IMG/VR virus record: IMGVR_UViG_3300033571_008036
Coordinates: 1 to 52,462 of that record
Length of the DNA: 52,462 nt
Origin: a virus
Reading direction: 5' to 3' (one strand)
This document shows, piece by piece, positions 49,739 through 52,462 of this stretch (position 1 is its first letter; each line of letters starts with the position of its first letter). Under the pieces are notes generated by a model. It did not search any database. It had not been told where the DNA came from and worked only from the letters and a program-made list of their open reading frames with translations. Both the position numbers and the translations under genes were made by a program.

Positions 49739-50494
49739 ATGAGAAATATAATATTGACCATTTTACTCAGTCTTAATGCCTACGCCAATGGTGTTTTTTA
49801 CATTCAGAAATCTTCTGGCGATGTCATTTTAGAAAATGTGGCAAATAATGCGTTGTCAACCAATACTCCAATCGTTGGAAAAACTTACATTGTCAATGGA
49901 CAAAACTATGCGTTCAAAACATCGACAAATTCTGAAACCATTGTGGCATTTTCAAATGATGTATTTATAAAAATTAAAGAATCTGCTCATGTAACTTTAG
50001 ATAGTTTTGATCAAACTGTATCTAATATCGACTCGTTACCATCCAAACTAAAATATTCTACTTATTCTAAATCGGTTTCATTGATCGAAGGTGAATTGGA
50101 TGTATATTCTAATCAAGACGGTGACTCAACCTCCATTGCTACAATCAATACGAAATTGGCATCTATCATTTTGTCTAAAGGAAAATTTGTTATTCAAGCA
50201 GATGATCGCACAACGGTGGTGATAGTGTTGGATGGCTCTGCTGTTATTTTGGATAATTCATCAAAACGAAAAGAAAGTGTCAAGTCCAATCAAACCGTGG
50301 TTATTGTTCCAGCTCCTAAATTTCAAGGACGTGGTGTAGATACAATACGTCGTGGAAATATTTTTTCAATAAAAGAAACCGCCAACACTGACATAGAATC
50401 ATATTTGGTTGGGGTCAATATTATTGAAGAGGATGCAAAAAGTGTTCGGTTTTGTATAATCGATAAAAATGTTCGTGGAGTCAGAATAAATTGA
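49739..50494 (+). CDS. Exported FecR-domain-like protein
   Basis: A 251-residue protein with a short signal peptide: MRNIILTILLSLNAYANG, with cleavage probably after AYA. The mature part has the FecR-type beta pattern: GDVILENVANN, NTPIVGKTYIV, SETIVAFSNDVFIKIKESAH and later SVSLIEGELDVYS and KGKFVIQADD. FecR domains lie in the periplasm of bacteria and relay or hold signals. No TonB receptor or sigma factor is near, so a signalling role is not supported. It is divergent from the nuclease gene, in a 51-bp spacer. Like the exported protein at 20557, it may be a host-derived gene acting at the envelope. Confidence 0.6.
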   Translation: MRNIILTILLSLNAYANGVFYIQKSSGDVILENVANNALSTNTPIVGKTYIVNGQNYAFKTSTNSETIVAFSNDVFIKIKESAHVTLDSFDQTVSNIDSLPSKLKYSTYSKSVSLIEGELDVYSNQDGDSTSIATINTKLASIILSKGKFVIQADDRTTVVIVLDGSAVILDNSSKRKESVKSNQTVVIVPAPKFQGRGVDTIRRGNIFSIKETANTDIESYLVGVNIIEEDAKSVRFCIIDKNVRGVRIN

Positions 50495-50519
50495 CATCAA
50501 TTATTAGTTCATATACAGT
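50491..50519 (+). promoter_or_regulatory. Predicted promoter of the 77-aa protein gene
   Basis: TTGACA at 50491-50496, 17 bp spacer, TACAGT at 50514-50519. The -10 box ends 6 bases before ATG 50526, so the expected transcription start is the start codon itself. It begins right at the end of the FecR-like gene. Confidence 0.5.
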
Positions 50520-50525
50520 TATAAC

Positions 50526-50759
50526 ATGACACTAGAACAATTAAAAAATCTCAATGAGGACGAAACCGCCATGTTGTGGTTTATGGTAAATAAAGTTTAT
50601 CCTCCTGCATTGAAGGATACTGAGTTAGATCCAAATTTATTTACATCTATTAAGTCACGATGGGTTGTAAAACGAGTATTGATGTTAAAAGACAATATAA
50701 AAGAAGAACATAAATCTATCTATGATAGTCTGAAGAATAAATTGGAAATCGTGGAATAA
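50526..50759 (+). CDS. Unknown 77-aa protein
   Basis: A small charged helical protein (TLEQLKNLNEDETAMLWFMV, then KSRWVVKRVLMLKDNIKEEH). No membrane span, Cys or known motif. It has its own predicted promoter with a possibly leaderless start and converges on the methyltransferase gene, the two stops lying one base apart. No function can be assigned. Confidence 0.55.
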   Translation: MTLEQLKNLNEDETAMLWFMVNKVYPPALKDTELDPNLFTSIKSRWVVKRVLMLKDNIKEEHKSIYDSLKNKLEIVE

Positions 50760-50760
50760 T

Positions 50761-51396
50761 TTAAGGTTGCCATAAACCTATTCCACCAAAATGTTCTTTT
50801 GGTCCCCACGCAAATTTATTGCTTAATAATCTGTTGTGAGAAGATGATTTCTGACAAATAATTTCAGTTTTACTTCCATATGACAGTTCTTGCCAGAACT
50901 TATAGACTTGACCTGCGCCATCAGAATAATCTTTATAAATATGATTGGAATCAATATCATGAAAACCAATATACCCTCTAGGACTCAGTAACTGTTTATA
51001 AAGTTCAAAATCTTTCTTCACTCCCTCATATGAATGGTCACCATCAATAAAAATGAAATCAAATTGTCCACATAAACTACGAACTGCCTCAAGGGTATCG
51101 TTTGTTTGTGAATTTGCTTTCAAAAATGCAAAGTCATCATTGTGTGTATAAAAAAGAAGATATTTTAAATACTGATCATTAATATCAACTGCCACTTTTT
51201 TGCCTGTAGAAAATTGGTTGAACATAAAAAAACTTCCACTTTTGCATCCAATTTCCAACACGTTGTGTGGCTTAAATGCTTTCAAAAAATAAGCCAATAA
51301 GGTAAATTCCTCTTTTACTTGTTGAATCAATCCGTTTTCTACAAAAATTGGATTGGTACAATGATCCACAACTTTTTTTACTTCGTCTATTTCCAT
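50761..51396 (-). CDS. Class I SAM-dependent methyltransferase (CmcI/Methyltransf_24-like)
   Basis: A 211-residue methyltransferase: NVLEIGCKSGSFFMF binds SAM, KKVAVDINDQYLK and FLKANSQTN follow, then FDFIFIDGDHSYEGVKKDF, the diagnostic DGDHSYE of this group, and GYIGFHDIDSNH, whose Asp/His may bind a metal. The C-terminal end (WGPKEHFGGIGLWQP) is conserved-looking. Related enzymes modify sugars or small molecules and are common beside glycosyltransferases, so it may belong with the sugar locus although separated from it by five genes. Confidence 0.78.
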   Translation of the reverse strand: MEIDEVKKVVDHCTNPIFVENGLIQQVKEEFTLLAYFLKAFKPHNVLEIGCKSGSFFMFNQFSTGKKVAVDINDQYLKYLLFYTHNDDFAFLKANSQTNDTLEAVRSLCGQFDFIFIDGDHSYEGVKKDFELYKQLLSPRGYIGFHDIDSNHIYKDYSDGAGQVYKFWQELSYGSKTEIICQKSSSHNRLLSNKFAWGPKEHFGGIGLWQP

Positions 51397-51490
51397 AACT
51401 TTGAAAATACATATTGACGGTGAAAATTAAAAGATGTCGAATTAAAAATTTTTCATAGACTTTTAGACGAACTAGGTATACCATACTATT

Positions 51491-52462
51491 ATGTATCAAA
51501 ACATTTATATCGATAAGAAAACTGAAACTGTACATCTTTGGGACGATCAAAAGGGATATGTGACATTTCCATTACCTAGATATGCGTATCGTAAAAAGTC
51601 CGGAGGGCGTTATCGATCTGTATATGGTGATGAATTGGAAAAGGTGACAAACTTTAATCGTAATGACCCTTCTATTTTTGAAGGAGACGTTCCTCCGGAA
51701 ACGAGGGTATTGATTGATGCTTATGAAGACAGTGATGAACCTTCTAAGGGACATCGTGTTGTCTTTTTCGATATTGAGGTTAGTTCTGAAGGTGGATTTC
51801 CAGTCATTGAAGAAGGTGATAAGGAATTGACCGCTATCGCTTTGTACGATGGCGCAACGTCCAAGTATACAGCGTTCATTTTGGATAAAGAAGGTAAACT
51901 ACAGGACAGTGAAACTTCAGATACTATTATTCAAAGTTTTGATAATGAGGAATCATTAATTAGTCACTTTATGAATAAGTGGGAGGAGATTCAACCCACA
52001 ATCATCACGGGATGGAACATTGATGGGTTTGACGTTCCGTATCTATACAATCGTATCAAACGTGTGATGGGTGCAAATTTTGCTAAGAGGTTGAGTCCTA
52101 TTCAGGAATGTTATTATAATACATTTTCCAAACGAATGGTTGTAGCAGGTATTTCGTGTATGGACTATATCGAACTCTACAAGAAGTTTAGTGGAAAAAA
52201 TGAACCAAGTTATACCCTTGGTGCTATTGGTAAAAAGGTAGTCAATATCGACAAGATCACTTATACTGGAAGTCTTAACGATTTGTATCGTGATGACATT
52301 CAAAAATATATCGAATATAACCTGAATGACGTTAAGATCGTTGTGGCACTAGACAAGAAGCTACAGTTTATCGATTTGGCTCGACGTATTTGTCATACCG
52401 GACATGTTGGATATGAACAGTTTGGAACTTCATCACGTTATCTGGAAGGTGCAATTTTGATG
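51491..52462 (+). CDS. Family B DNA polymerase (gp43-like), N-terminal part (3' truncated by window edge)
   Basis: ATG 51491 opens a frame that runs 324 codons to the window end with no stop. The visible part is the N-terminal domain and most of the 3'-5' exonuclease: exo I FFDIEVSS (92-99, with D94 and E96), exo II TGWNIDGFDVPYL, and exo III in YIEYNLNDVKIV. GQFDV-type and SYTLGAIGKKV segments fit gp43. This is the replicative polymerase expected with gp32, gp41, gp62 and Rnh genes. The polymerase palm lies beyond the window. A weak -10 (TATACC, 51477-51482) ends 8 bases before the ATG. Confidence 0.9.
   Translation, partial: MYQNIYIDKKTETVHLWDDQKGYVTFPLPRYAYRKKSGGRYRSVYGDELEKVTNFNRNDPSIFEGDVPPETRVLIDAYEDSDEPSKGHRVVFFDIEVSSEGGFPVIEEGDKELTAIALYDGATSKYTAFILDKEGKLQDSETSDTIIQSFDNEESLISHFMNKWEEIQPTIITGWNIDGFDVPYLYNRIKRVMGANFAKRLSPIQECYYNTFSKRMVVAGISCMDYIELYKKFSGKNEPSYTLGAIGKKVVNIDKITYTGSLNDLYRDDIQKYIEYNLNDVKIVVALDKKLQFIDLARRICHTGHVGYEQFGTSSRYLEGAILM

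Noticed and set aside
1-52462. CRISPR array, tRNA genes, rRNA, insertion sequences, integrase
   Set aside because: None could be seen: no regularly spaced direct repeats, no cloverleaf with CCA-type arms noticed, no transposase or integrase motifs. Small tRNAs could be missed by eye.

Overview
The window is a piece of a large tailed phage of the T4 superfamily (myovirus type), not a bacterial chromosome. It carries a contractile-tail/baseplate block, then a T4-style replication block: gp32-like single-strand binding protein, UvsX/RecA, RNase H-like 5'-3' exonuclease, DnaB/gp41 helicase, class Ia ribonucleotide reductase, a gp62-like clamp-loader subunit, gp1-like dNMP kinase, dUTPase and the start of a family B (gp43) DNA polymerase. 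Genes are packed with ATGA-type overlaps, the DNA is AT-rich, and no host housekeeping, tRNA or rRNA genes were seen. The host cannot be named. Most genes lack a Shine-Dalgarno sequence and start after A/T-rich leaders, and several predicted promoters sit so close to the start codon that the mRNAs could be nearly leaderless.

Layout. 1-7205: the end of a tape measure, a large baseplate/tail protein, a LysM/gp53-like protein, a hub-like protein and a small unknown. 7239-11329: a cut-down family A DNA polymerase and three proteins of unknown role, one possibly a nuclease. 11443-19523: the core replication and nucleotide block, with a terminator after the ssb gene. 19558-20859: a tiny Gly/Ser/Thr/Pro repeat protein, a charged helical protein and an exported Pro/Val/Tyr-rich protein, separated by two clear terminators. 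20956-23995: a MoxR/CobS-like AAA+ ATPase followed by a VWA protein with an HExxH motif, each behind a near-identical promoter. 24024-29736: accessory genes including a DruA-like (DUF4338) protein, two genes sharing a tail-appendage-like C-terminus, a UV damage endonuclease, several small proteins, clamp-loader subunit and dNMP kinase.

29733-48487 is a very large sugar locus. RmlA, an RmlD-like reductase and RmlB make a dTDP-deoxysugar, and Glf makes UDP-galactofuranose. About fourteen glycosyltransferases follow, including GT6, GT11, HtrL/YibB, GT2 and GT4 types, with a TylF-type methyltransferase and dUTPase among them. One glycosyltransferase ends in a winged-helix-like domain. Most of this block is on the minus strand. 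48493-52462 holds a ribbon-helix-helix protein, a Cas4/AddB-like Fe-S nuclease, an exported FecR-domain protein, a small protein, another methyltransferase, and the 5' part of the family B polymerase running off the end.

The strongest leads are: (i) two DNA polymerases of different families in one phage, one of them a minimal PolA with an altered steric gate; (ii) a glycosyltransferase fused to a DNA-binding-like domain; (iii) a GT11 plus GT6 pair of the kind that builds blood-group-like glycans; (iv) the MoxR/VWA-metallopeptidase pair; and (v) a DruA-like protein in a phage. Family assignments come from motifs read by eye; no database search was run.
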